Source: Phoronis ovalis
Taxonomy: Eukaryota > Phoronida > Phoronidae
Length of the DNA: 13,158 nt
Direction: 5' to 3'
Assembly (NCBI GenBank): GCA_028565635.1
Contig: JAOXYB010040062.1
Span: forward strand, 1-13,158
Part shown: piece by piece, positions 1 through 8,401 of the stretch
Numbering within the stretch: position 1 is the first letter of the stretch
Layout of the letters: each line of letters starts with the position of its first letter
Program-made: the position numbers and the translations under genes
Notes under the pieces: model-generated
What the model was told of the DNA's origin: nothing
Databases searched by the model: none
The model's input: the letters and a program-made list of their open reading frames with translations, nothing else

Positions 1-169
1 TATATATTGCATTGTTTTACGCAATTACAAGAAATACAATACCAAATGTATTGAATAAAATTAATAACATAATAAATTATTTAATTTACAGCACTGTTGA
101 TATACATTAACTAGTACAAAGATGTTTAGTATATGCCAAAGAAAAGGTTTAAATTTACTTTCTATATAG
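1..169 (+). other. 3' part of an intron of the RecQ-like gene
   Basis: AT-rich sequence with no coding similarity in any frame. It ends in a pyrimidine-rich stretch and TATATAG at 163-169, a plausible splice acceptor. The exon that follows starts with a single G, then GGA ATG. RecQ-like proteins often have a Trp-Gly pair shortly after the DEAH box, so the split codon could be TG|G. The upstream exons, which should carry the Walker A and DEAH motifs, would then lie outside the window. The intron call rests on the acceptor and on the missing N-terminal half, not on transcript data. Confidence 0.5.
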
Positions 170-1607
170 GGGAATGGAAGATGGAAGCGCTGAGGTTTTC
201 CGCTTACATTATGGTCGATTAAGTGAACTTGGTTCCTTTCTTGGAAACAGAATGCCTTATATATCATTAACTGCCACGGCAACCAAGGAAACCTGCTCAG
301 AAATCATTAGAAAATTGGAAATGAACAATCTTGTAATAATTAAAGTAGATCCCAATAAAGCAAACATTAGATACGCATTAATGCAAGTAGAAAACAACAT
401 ATATTTGAATTTTAAATGGCTTATTGATGAACTGCAATGCAAGAAAAGGGACAGGCAACTGAGCGAGATTTAGTTTATTGTAGATCAAGGGATCACGTTT
501 CTCAGTTGTTTGAGCTATTAGAAGACTGTCTGGGAAGAAAGCCTTACGAAAGTAGACTTTTTGGCATGTTTCATAATCGTACAGATAAAAAAATTCAAAA
601 TCATATTATAGACTCTTTTTCAAGGCCACAAGGGATACTTCGTAGAGTATGCTTTTGCACAACTGCATTTAGTATGGGAGTAAACGTACATGGTGTATTT
701 AACGTTATCCACTACGGTCCATCCAATTCGCCTGAGGATTATCTGCAGGAAACTGGGCGTGCTGGTCGAGATTGTAGTAAGCAGTATCATGTTGTTCTAT
801 TAAAATATAAGAAATGTCTCAATTCTAAACACATTAAAAAGGCAATGAAAGAATATTGCAATAACAAAACGGAATGCAGACGTTGTATTTGATATAAAGA
901 ATTTTGTAACATCCAGTCAAATATCATCATGCACACCTGCTGTGACATTTGCGCACAAAATTGCAGATGCTTATGTAAATGTAAATCAACTTGTTGCTGT
1001 GAAGCCACTTGCTTATCTTCTTTTGGCACTCAGTCTAAGGTAGAAATGTATTTGAATATGTGTAATGCAGAATCTGTTGCTGATAGTGGAGTTTCTTTAA
1101 GAATTGTTTCTCCGGCACAACAAAATAAAGTTATATTGGATATGCTAAATTTTAGGTCTTCATTAGCTATAGGTATTGCTGAATCTGATTTAGTTACAAC
1201 TTTAGATATAATTACAGGACATCAAGAAAAACTATTGAAGATGTCTCGCTTAAATTAAGTTATGTATCAGTTGTGGAATATTTGGCTTTATGTCTAAGCA
1301 ACATGCTTCTAGAGCTTGGGATGTCATTTGTGATTTACTAGAAGGTTCTGATATAAGTAGGGACGAGTCGATCAATGCTGAAAATGAATCAAGAGCTATA
1401 TCACGTATAGGGTATTCAGAATATGATTCAACAAGTAGTAGCAGTAGTAACAAAAGCGACCAAGTCGATTTACTTCGTACACACTCAACAGTTTCAGAAT
1501 CAGACTATTCTTTTCTGTTAATGCGCATCTTATTTCCCTTATTTCAGCTGTTACTAGGATTTCTAAATTATCTCATTTTGCAGCACACGTACAAAGTTTT
1601 GTATTAA
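170..1607 (+). pseudogene. RecQ-like superfamily 2 DNA helicase, C-terminal half, degenerate
   Basis: RecQ helicases unwind DNA 3'-5' using ATP. Visible in order: FRLHYGRLSEL and motif III (SLTATAT, about 264-284); motif IV (RDLVYCRSRDH, about 467-499); motifs V-VI (TTAFSMGVNVHGVFNVIHYG, then QETGRAGRD at 746-772, containing the arginine finger); a CRRC segment near 880; and a Cys-rich module at 929-1015 (HTCCDICAQNCRCLCKC) with about 11 Cys in 27 residues, probably zinc binding. A Ser-rich acidic tail follows. Lesions: one A lost in the A-run at 444-447; an in-frame TGA at 890-892; a frameshift at about 1226-1231; another at about 1280-1290. Across each break the family pattern resumes in a new frame. 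Motifs I and II are off the left edge. The last codons before 1607 do not look like family sequence, so the true end is uncertain. Tail-to-tail with the DUF6589 gene. The helicase call is secure; being part of a transposon is inference. Confidence 0.88.
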
Positions 1608-2150
1608 AACGTTTAGTACTAAGTGTATTATGCTTTTTATTCTTTGGTGATATTTACTGCGGGTTACTCAATGTTCCTTCAATAAAATTAAATAAAGCTA
1701 AAATAAATAATTAACACAAGCTTTGTCGTGTTTTTTTAATTCCATAATCATAAAACATAATACTTGTAAACATGATTGAGAACGAAACAAAAAATATTGT
1801 CACCTTTAAGTAGCCTGACATCAAATTTTTTTTTGTGATCAAACTATAACTAGTAGGCATGGACATATCTCGTGGTCATTCCATCAGTTGGTAAACTCCC
1901 TATTACATGCTTTTATGTAGATGTAAACTACCAACCGATTACACTACAAATAAAGGTTTATCCAACTTTATATATCAGGAATATATATAAATTATAGAAA
2001 AAGTACATGTATTATGCTACATTTTACCTTGCATCAAAAGGAAAAAAATTCTAAACAACATTTTAATTTTGCACATTTGTAATAATTTCTTTTGCATGAA
2101 TGTTTGGTTTGTATCTATAACATAAGAAATGTCTATTAAACAGTTCAGAT
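1608..2150. other. convergent gap between the two broken genes
   Basis: No reading frame of note on either strand. It holds the polyadenylation cluster at 1681-1738 and an imperfect inverted repeat at about 1893-1940 (GTTGGTA pairing with TACCAAC, plus TACAT/ATGTA near the loop). Since the genes on both sides run towards it, it should contain both 3' untranslated regions. On the minus strand an AATAAA (2155-2150) overlaps the TAA stop of the DUF6589 gene. Confidence 0.5.
1681..1738 (+). promoter_or_regulatory. polyadenylation signal cluster after the RecQ-like gene
   Basis: AATAAA occurs at 1681-1686, 1691-1696 and 1702-1707, followed by a T/GT-rich tract (TTTGTCGTGTTTTTTT, about 1723-1738) of the kind expected just past a cleavage site. 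Its position about 75 bp after the last helicase reading frame fits the 3' end of that gene. In such AT-rich sequence AATAAA also arises by chance. Confidence 0.45.
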
Positions 2151-3242
2151 TTATTTGTAATAATTCTTCCTTGAGAATTCAGATAATTTTGAAGCTACCC
2201 ACTGCTTAAACGTGTTAATGTCCAATGTATCCTTTATATCGATCAGGAATAGTTTCATACAAATTAACTCTTCGTTAAAGACTCCACTAAATCACTGACA
2301 TCCTGTGCAAAACTAATGTCACCATGTGTTCCTGAAGGTAATCTAACGCCTGTAACTTAACGTGAGAATATTTTTTCACAATTTTATCAGAAGTTTCTAT
2401 ACTCCTACTAATTCTATCTATAGTTCTTTTTGTAATTTCACCTCGGTAGCTTTTAACATCTTGCTTAAATTGTTTATTAGCATGTTCTACGTCTAAATCC
2501 ATAGGAATATTAGTATAAGGTTTGCCTTGATTATTTACAAATCTATTCCATACCAAACGGTGGGCATCTCTAGGAGAGAGAAGGCATGATATCTGTGATA
2601 AAAATTCAAGACTAGAATATGAATATTTAGGACAACCTGATATCTTATAATATAGAAGCATTAGCTTCACTAATCTAGCTATACGACCACCATCCCCTCG
2701 GTCTATTGTATCGTTGAAATCTAGTCTAACTAATAATAGAGATAAACTGCATCGAGTATAATTATATACATGATCTTCTCTCTCAGATCAGGTGTTGATG
2801 AATTGGCATTTCTATCAATGTGCTCAGCAATACCGTGTACTTTTGCTTCGTGACGACGCAAAAATGCTGGTCTTTGATATGTTTTACCGCATACTCTGCA
2901 CTTTTTGTCATTGGATAGAGGCGCTGTAAAGTCCATTTCTGGTGATGACTCTAACATATGTTTCTTAACAAAGCTTCGTAAAGTTGAAAGAACGTAAGTG
3001 TGCGGATTAATTCCTGTATCAATGTTCTCTGTGGGCGCATCATATACAGCAGTCATGCCAAAATGGTGAAGAGCACCACTTACCAATAATGAAATAGTAC
3101 ATTTCTCCAAGAAATATGAAGTTGCATAATAGTTATAATTAGGGTCAGTTGCAACATTTCTCGCATTTATGCAGTTTCGGGAAGCAAACAGTGTTCCAAC
3201 ATCTCTAGCTGAAGACGTCTTATATAGATGCTTAAAAATAAC

Positions 3243-3512
3243 CTTTATAAAAAGAGAAGACTGTTTTATGTTTTGTGCTAGAAATAAAAAATGTTATTAA
3301 ACTTTAAAATTCCCGTTTTAATAGATTTTAGTAATTAAACAGAATGCAGAATATTTATAGGTTGTTCAGAGACAGCTAGCTATTACATATTACTATTATT
3401 TTGATACTATATATTTTGACATGTTAAAATTACAGCGACTAAAATTAACTGGATCATGGAATATTTAAAAAATAAATTGAATTATTATCCCTTTGTAGAC
3501 TTAAATACTTAC
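3243..3512 (-). other. intron 3 seen in the DUF6589 gene (270 bp)
   Basis: Minus-strand donor AATAAA|GTAAGTATT at 3513/3512 is a near-perfect GTAAGT site. The acceptor is a pyrimidine-rich TCTTCTCTTTTTATAAAG ending at 3243. The junction gives AEWNK|VIFKHLYKTSS in phase 0, exactly where the family runs continuously. This is the best supported of the three introns. Confidence 0.75.
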
Positions 3513-3779
3513 TTTATTCCATTCCGCTTGTTCATGAAACAGCTCTGTTTTCGCAATGAGTCCCTCCAGACGCCGTGATGGAGTGGTAGCATCTGCCGTT
3601 ACAGATTGTGCTGCTTTTTGACGCTCGAATGTTAAGTAATCGCCACCACTCAACGTCTTGATTGGTTTTCTAATCGGATTGACTGGTTCGTTGTAGGGGA
3701 AATACTGGTGTAAAAATTGCGTGATATCTATCATGTCATCCCCTTTGCATTCGTTTTTATCCAACACGTCTAAATGAAC

Positions 3780-4035
3780 CTTTAAAAAAATCAGACAAAT
3801 TTAAAAAAGGACTCATTTTAACATTGTTAAAATTTTATTTAGATTAGTCTTAGTTATAGTGTATCTTGTTAATATAAATATGCTGCCACTCAGTCATATC
3901 TAATACATGGGCAACTGTGAATATGGCATCCTAACAGAAAAACAACTTCATATGTTTGGCAGCACTGTACTTATTTTTATGCAGTTATATAATTATATAA
4001 TATTATTACAGATATGCCTATTTTTTGCCAGACAC
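3780..4035 (-). other. intron 2 seen in the DUF6589 gene (256 bp)
   Basis: Minus-strand donor AAAAG|GTGTCT at 4036/4035 and acceptor TTTTTTTAAAG|GTT at 3780/3779. Splicing joins QKTQK to VHLDVLDKNE in phase 0, which matches the continuous family pattern (K-E/K-M...K, then a KNE segment). The donor is weak away from GT. The 68-codon plus-strand reading frame inside (3907-4113) is a hydrophobic shadow and not a gene. Confidence 0.6.
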
Positions 4036-4944
4036 CTTTTGAGTCTTTTGCTTCATCTCCTTTTCATACTGGTGTGTAATGTGGTCTTCAAGATGTTCTT
4101 TGATCCATGCTAATGCTGGAATGTATTTTGCCCATACATGGCCAATAAATAAATTCATCACAATATGCATCATCGTCATCTTTGCTAGGCAAACAGAAAT
4201 AATCTGGTATATCATTGGAATCCCCAAATGGTGCATCTGGTGGTAAATGATTCCCAGATATCCTGTTACGGTAAGCAAGTAGCTGATACAGGTGATGATG
4301 ATGATGTTGGCGATCCCTTGTCATATGTCTGGCATGATTTGTTATGTCGACATTGTCACCTGTGAAAGAATAACCAGGGTCCATCTGTTGTCTTCAAATG
4401 GATAATTCCTGTAGGTATTCTGTACCTGTTATACAAGATTCAAAATCTTCAAAAACACTTTGATTGGAAATATTATTTATTAGTACTCTTTCTTTCTCAT
4501 GATCCTTTTTGACTTGATTCTTCCATAATAATAAATTTTCATCAAATGTTAGTCCGAAATCTTCGAGTATTCTATTCGATGCATGATATCCTAACAGTCT
4601 GCTGTCTGGTTAAGAATTTGAAAAGCAAACTTCTTTAAACTGCCTTTCTTTAAAATTATTGAACGAATCATATTGACAGCCTTCAAATCCCTGTTAAAAA
4701 TGAACATAAGTTTGGCAGCTGCAGATAGTATTGCTGGCATGACAGTTTTATCTGTTTTTAGTCGATTTTCTACACGGCTTGAATTTGCACAGGCAGCTTT
4801 TAATACGGCAAGAAAGTGCGGTGCACGGCGTTGTAATTCCTGTTCTAATTCATCCCATGAAAAACACGTTAAATCGTCTTTACTAGTCTTTCTTAGAATA
4901 GATGGTTGGATTTTCGATGATAAACCCTCCAACTCGGCTGTTAT

Positions 4945-5304
4945 CTTTCAACAAAATTGACGAAAATCTACATTCTCAGTCTGAAAAAAATGTCATTTGT
5001 TGAATTTTAAAGTTTGCACACTGAAAATATGATACTTTCTGTTGTATAAACATTTTCTCCAACTAATAACTTAAAATATGATATTTTGTGTTGTGAAAAT
5101 AATTTATTAAAATAAAACATTTGCAGGCAGACTTGAGCCAGTCTAACATATATACACAACTATAAAAAAACAGTATGTATGAAGACTACGCTATAAAAAA
5201 AATATTGCTTGCAAAATAATTTCACATTATAAACGTTTATGATGATTTATATTTACTACAAAAGTTACAATAATCTCAGGTCGGAAAAAAATTCAATAAT
5301 TTAC
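4945..5304 (-). other. intron 1 seen in the DUF6589 gene (360 bp)
   Basis: Minus-strand donor AGG|GTAAAT at 5305/5304 and acceptor TGAAAG|ATA at 4945/4944. Splicing joins EVEQR to ITAELEG in phase 0 and removes an in-frame TGA just upstream of the acceptor. Inside lies a 26-bp imperfect direct repeat (5023-5048 and 5075-5100, each starting AAATATGATA). The acceptor has only a modest pyrimidine tract. Confidence 0.6.
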
Positions 5305-5409
5305 CCTCTGTTCAACTTCTGCAGCTTCCTGTTTTCCCTTGGTGAAAGCTAAAGATTTTCGAGCTGTATGGAACATTCTATTTGATGGGTCTTGAATACG
5401 AGTGTGACC

Positions 5410-6197
5410 CTAAAACAAAAGGTTGAGATTAAAAATAGAAATTAATTTGTGTTAAAGTACTATTTATCATTAGTATGTAATAAAAATTCTGATGTTTTGA
5501 GGAAAAAGATTATTTCCAGGCTATGAATCTATTTAGATAATTTGTTGATTATATTTATTTCCATGCTAACATGTAATGTTCGGTATTTACAGCTAATTAA
5601 AGATTATACAGAATTTTTTGTTAATTCTAAAATACTGGTTACAAAATTAAAATGTAGTAAAAATAAAAATCCATTATTCTAAGGAAATTTAGGATAACCT
5701 GTATAGGTAACAGTTCATTAGCTTTGATGTCATACTTACTGGGCTTTCTATACAGCACAGGGAATTCTGGATGGGCTTCTTTGAACAGGCCTTACATCAG
5801 AATGACTAACTGCTGTAACCTCTGTAAGTTCATGTCCGTTTTTTTGAAAGTAATATACTACGTACACATGTATCTATATTTTCCTGCGATGCAAGCTTGG
5901 AATGAAATGCAGCTGTACACTTTGTAGAATTTGTGTATTGTTGTCCACTCTCAGTATTGCGGGGTGAGGCAATCCTATTATCTTTTGACTGCAAAATATA
6001 GGAGGCAATCACTATAAAAGAGCCCTTAATTATAATGTAACGGGGCATATATATTTTTAAGTGAAGTTTTAAACAACTATGTTGTAAAATATTGAGAATT
6101 CACATATCGAATCTTGCGAAAAGGCACACATTATTATTCCAATATCATATAATTTGTTTATTCTGACTAATATTATCGCACCATATTTTTACATAAA
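5410..6197. other. no recognisable gene; 5' flank of the DUF6589 gene
   Basis: If the DUF6589 gene has more 5' exons or a promoter, they fall here. Apart from the donor noted near 5740, I see only short open frames on both strands (5724-5927 plus, 5830-6048 minus) with no family resemblance. A right-hand terminal inverted repeat of the large element could also lie here but cannot be recognised without its partner, which is outside the window. Confidence 0.4.
5740..5796 (-). other. possible upstream exon end of the DUF6589 gene
   Basis: A strong minus-strand donor (CCCA|GTAAGTATG, GT at 5739-5738) lies upstream of the first exon seen. The frame that would join it in phase 0 to that exon (GHTRIQDPSN) is open for only 19 codons (from 5796) before a TGA, and contains three Cys and two Lys-Pro-type turns. 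I cannot recognise it as family sequence and no acceptor is convincing, so only the splice donor has real support. Confidence 0.2.
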
Positions 6198-6216
6198 CCC
6201 TTACCAAAGTGGAAGG

Positions 6217-6363
6217 CAGTTATTTAACAGTTCTATAGCAGTTTCTTTAGCAGTTTTCAACAGTTTTATTACAGTTATTTCATGTCATGACAATACATTC
6301 CAATACAGCAGTTTTATAACAGTAGCTGTTCGATAGCAGTTTCGATAACAGTTCATAGCAGTT
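6217..6363 (+). repeat. left subterminal CAGTT array, helically phased
   Basis: CAGTT (usually preceded by G or A) starts at 6217, 6228, 6239, 6251, 6261 and 6272, then 6309, 6337, 6349 and 6359, with a CAGTA at 6320. Steps within runs are 10-12 bp. From about 6392 to 6512 the motif appears in both orientations, including a palindromic AACAGTTAACTGCT. This arrangement would place repeated sites on one face of the helix, as expected for cooperative binding of a transposase or other protein; that role is inferred. Confidence 0.75.
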
Positions 6364-6613
6364 CTACGGCCGAATTATGTAAATTAGGTATAACAGTTAA
6401 CTGCTGAGAACTGCTACGATGGCAGTTCTGTAGCAGTAGCAGTAGCAGTTCGATTAGTTTTAGCAGTTAAATGCTGTGAACTGCTACGATGGTAGTTGCC
6501 AGAACTGCTAACTAACATAGCTCAGCTATAATTGCAATATACATACATAATTTAAAAATACATTGACGAATAAAATAAACTAATACCCTTGAGGCTTTTA
6601 AAGAATCAAGACA

Positions 6614-6645
6614 ATTGTTTGCTATCTATTCAGCTGTTAAGATTA
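6614..6645 (+). repeat. direct repeat copy 1 (32 bp)
   Basis: ATTGTTTGCTATCTATTCAG onward through GATTA recurs at 6788-6820 with only a one-base indel, 174 bp away. Flanking bases do not match, so it is a discrete duplicated block inside the 2.2 kb element. Its origin is unclear: local duplication or the edges of a small insertion. Confidence 0.7.
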
Positions 6646-6787
6646 ACTAATTGGTCAGCCTATAAATAAATGGCCTTACTGTCTTTAATTGACTTCACAT
6701 AATATATAACTGATTGCTTAAAATCTTGACACAAGCTAGGACCCAATATAATTAACCGTTGCCTAGTCGAAACATACAAGGCACAAT

Positions 6788-6820
6788 ATTGTTTGCTATC
6801 TTATTCAGCTGTTAAGATTA
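6788..6820 (+). repeat. direct repeat copy 2 (33 bp)
   Basis: Second copy of the block at 6614-6645, with one extra T (CTATCTTATT against CTATCTATT). The near identity in otherwise drifting AT-rich sequence suggests a recent duplication. Confidence 0.7.
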
Positions 6821-6922
6821 TAGAGTTGTATATAGAAAAAGGCAAGAAAACAATCAATAAAGTACATACAGTAGACAGCTAAAAATACTAAGAAATATAC
6901 ATACTAAATATTTCATTCAAAG

Positions 6923-7263
6923 GCCTACCTAACCAGCGTAGACTCAAACCATCAATCCACACTCACGCACCTGTTTCCTACCATTCGAACCCCTTTTCCA
7001 GGTTTCGCATCGAAATTCCTACTACTCGAACTGCCGTTTCTGTAAACTCCCACAAGTCGCCATGAACTCGGACCTGCTGTTCGACAAGTGTTCGAGTCTG
7101 TAAAACTGTACGAATTCCTAGCAACTTGTACGAGTCTACAGAAATGATGGTTCAAGTAGTAGGAATTTCTGTGTGAAATCCGGATAAAGGGTTGGAATGG
7201 TAGGAAATACGTGCACGAGTGCAGATTGACGGTTCGAGTCTACGCTTAATTGTTAGGTAGGGC
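6923..7263. mobile_element. foldback MITE (about 340 bp) nested in the 2.2 kb element
   Basis: The left arm begins GCCTACCTAAC; the right arm ends GTTAGGTAGGGC. The two arms are inverted copies over about 125-140 bp each with moderate divergence; shared blocks include GCGTAGACTC, TTTCCTACCATTC and GAAATTCCTACTACT on the left and their complements on the right. Similarity continues weakly toward the centre (near 7093), so the whole element could fold into one long hairpin. Base composition is visibly richer in G+C than the surroundings. No target-site duplication is obvious. The reading frame on the minus strand at 6952-7155 is a by-product of the arms, not a gene. Confidence 0.8.
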
Positions 7264-7486
7264 TAATTCATATCAAGCATAAAATGAAATAAAGTTACCT
7301 TTTGCAGTACTTTTTTCAAGTCATCTATACAAAATATAAATCTATATGTTTAATTATAGTCTGTTTTTAACATTTGTTCATGATGTTCTATTCAGATATA
7401 GTTATTCGCTTCAAACATAAAGAGATTGATCGTACTTGTTAAAAAATAGTATGTACACATCAACTGGGAAGTGCCCTTCGAGTCTG

Positions 7487-7885
7487 GCTAGCTGGCAAAT
7501 CATAAACAGTTTATCCTGCTTGTAATGGGGAACAGATCTGATTCTCCACATCAACACCGCTAAATGATTTATTTAAGGGTGAAACTCCCGGAAAACATCT
7601 TTTGCAAATTCAAGCTGGAAGATAGAGTTCCCCACATTTTTGGCTGGCTAGTGAATTTAAAAGAATTCAGCATGCTGGTGAATGGGGAACAGATGGCCTT
7701 CCAAAAAGCTACAGTACCAAATGTTTTATCTAAAAGCATGAAACATGTAAAAACATATGTTGGTTTGCTATATAAAGCCAATAAATTATCCTCACTGTTT
7801 GCTAATTCTGTTCAACTTGTAAATAAATATAAGGGTATATATTATAATTAAATTATGTTGTAGCTAGTGAACCTAAAAGACAAGA
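7487..7885 (+). repeat. diverged direct repeats inside the 2.2 kb element
   Basis: A segment at about 7487-7538 (GGCTAGCTGGCAAATC through AATGGGGAACAGAT) recurs at about 7643-7694 (GGCTAGTGAATTTAAAAG through AATGGGGAACAGAT); the last 14 bases are identical. A third partial match starts near 7863 (GCTAGTGAACCTAAAAGA). A 95-codon open frame (7564-7851) crosses this region but resembles nothing I know, and its content follows from the repeats, so I do not call it a gene. Confidence 0.45.
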
Positions 7886-8202
7886 AAACTATTAAGTAAA
7901 ATTTGAATAATCTACATGTTGGCTTATAAAATATATAGCTACACTTTACCACTTTCAAAAATACTTTTAAGGGTAAAACTCACTTCCTACAGATTCTCCA
8001 ATTCTTCAAGAAAACAAACTGTATTCTTCTGTGAGAGCTTGCAGATGACAAGTTTACTGTTTCTTTAAAATCAACTTACAAGTTATAAAGAGCTGTTAGT
8101 TATATCAGTCATATTTGAAATTTGGCTCTAAAATGACACCTGGCTCTTTTCAATGATTTGATTGGTGAATTGTCAATAACTATTTTCAAAACTGTTACCA
8201 TG

Positions 8203-8390
8203 CAGAACTGCTATCCTATAAGAGGTTTTTAATCAGCTGAGAACTGCTAATTGTAACTGCTGTCAACTGTTATGATGGCAGTTATCAACAGTTGATGGAT
8301 TCAGTTTAAAATCTGTAACTGCTAATAAACTGCTAAACAGGCAGTGAACCGGTCAAAAACTGCTAATAAACTGGTATAATGGCAGTTCTG
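8203..8390 (-). repeat. right subterminal AACTG array
   Basis: AACTG (CAGTT on the minus strand) starts at 8242, 8255, 8265, 8317, 8328, 8358 and 8369, with a further copy near 8205 and a few copies in the opposite sense (8289, 8383). Several steps are again 10-13 bp. It mirrors the left array and, with the matching 11-bp termini, defines the right end of the 2.2 kb element. Confidence 0.7.
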
Positions 8391-8401
8391 CTTGGTAAGG
8401 G

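Larger units (their letters stand above)
2151..5409 (-). pseudogene. DUF6589-family transposon protein, multi-exon, degenerate
   Basis: Exons (minus strand): 5409-5305, 4944-4036, 3779-3513, 3242-2151. All junctions join in phase 0 and restore family-like sequence, for example AEWNK|VIFKHLYK. Domains in order: helical N-terminal region with LTCFSWDELEQELQRRAPHF (about 4880-4820); GDNVDI followed by HHLYQLLAYRNRISGNHLP (4360-4240); GGDYLTFER and RRLEGLIA (3645-3550); VGTLFASRNCINARNV (about 3215-3160); a C2H2 finger, C-x2-C-x12-H-x4-H (2900-2835); DFNDTIDRGDGGRI (about 2710); WNRFVN...NIPMDLDVEHANKQFK (2550-2460); and a C-terminal NTFKQW (about 2210). Lesions: frameshift at 4591-4600, TGA at 4394-4396, frameshift at about 4141-4155, two extra bases in a GA run at 2776-2786, frameshifts at about 2330 and 2280. 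Function is not established for DUF6589; I infer a transposase-type role from its genomic abundance and the helicase neighbour. Family assignment is from remembered motif patterns. Confidence 0.82.
6198..8401. mobile_element. non-autonomous DNA transposon (about 2.2 kb) with phased subterminal CAGTT repeats
   Basis: Left end CCCTTACCAAAG (6198-6209); the right end is CTTGGTAAGGG (8391-8401), whose reverse complement is CCCTTACCAAG, giving an 11-12 bp terminal inverted repeat with one indel. Inside each end is an array of a short motif, mostly GCAGTT/ACAGTT on the left (about 6217-6510) and mostly AACTGC on the right (about 8203-8390), so the arrays are also inverted relative to each other. 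No transposase is visible inside. A foldback MITE is inserted at 6923-7263. Target-site duplication is not clear: flanks are ACATAAA and AAGTAGT, sharing at most AA. Superfamily therefore unassigned; the CCC start recalls piggyBac, but the TTAA flank required is absent. Confidence 0.72.

Noticed and set aside
1893-1940. Stem-loop as a structured RNA between the convergent genes
   Set aside because: Only 7 outer and 5 inner pairs with mismatched middle; not enough for a defined RNA.
3907-4113. 68-codon plus-strand open frame
   Set aside because: Opposite strand to, and overlapping, an intron and the exon end of the DUF6589 gene; poly-Leu/Phe shadow.
4394-4440. Short intron removing the TGA at 4394-4396 (donor ACAG|GTACAG, acceptor ACAACAG)
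   Set aside because: It would be only about 41 bases and would break the frame that leads into GDNVDI; a nonsense mutation is simpler.
6952-7155. 67-codon minus-strand open frame
   Set aside because: Lies within the arms of the foldback MITE; its openness follows from the inverted repeat.
7564-7851. 95-codon plus-strand open frame
   Set aside because: Resembles no family I know, overlaps diverged direct repeats and lies in a non-autonomous element without splice signals or a supported start.
6198-8401. piggyBac assignment of the 2.2 kb element from its CCC start
   Set aside because: The flanks lack the TTAA target-site duplication on either side.
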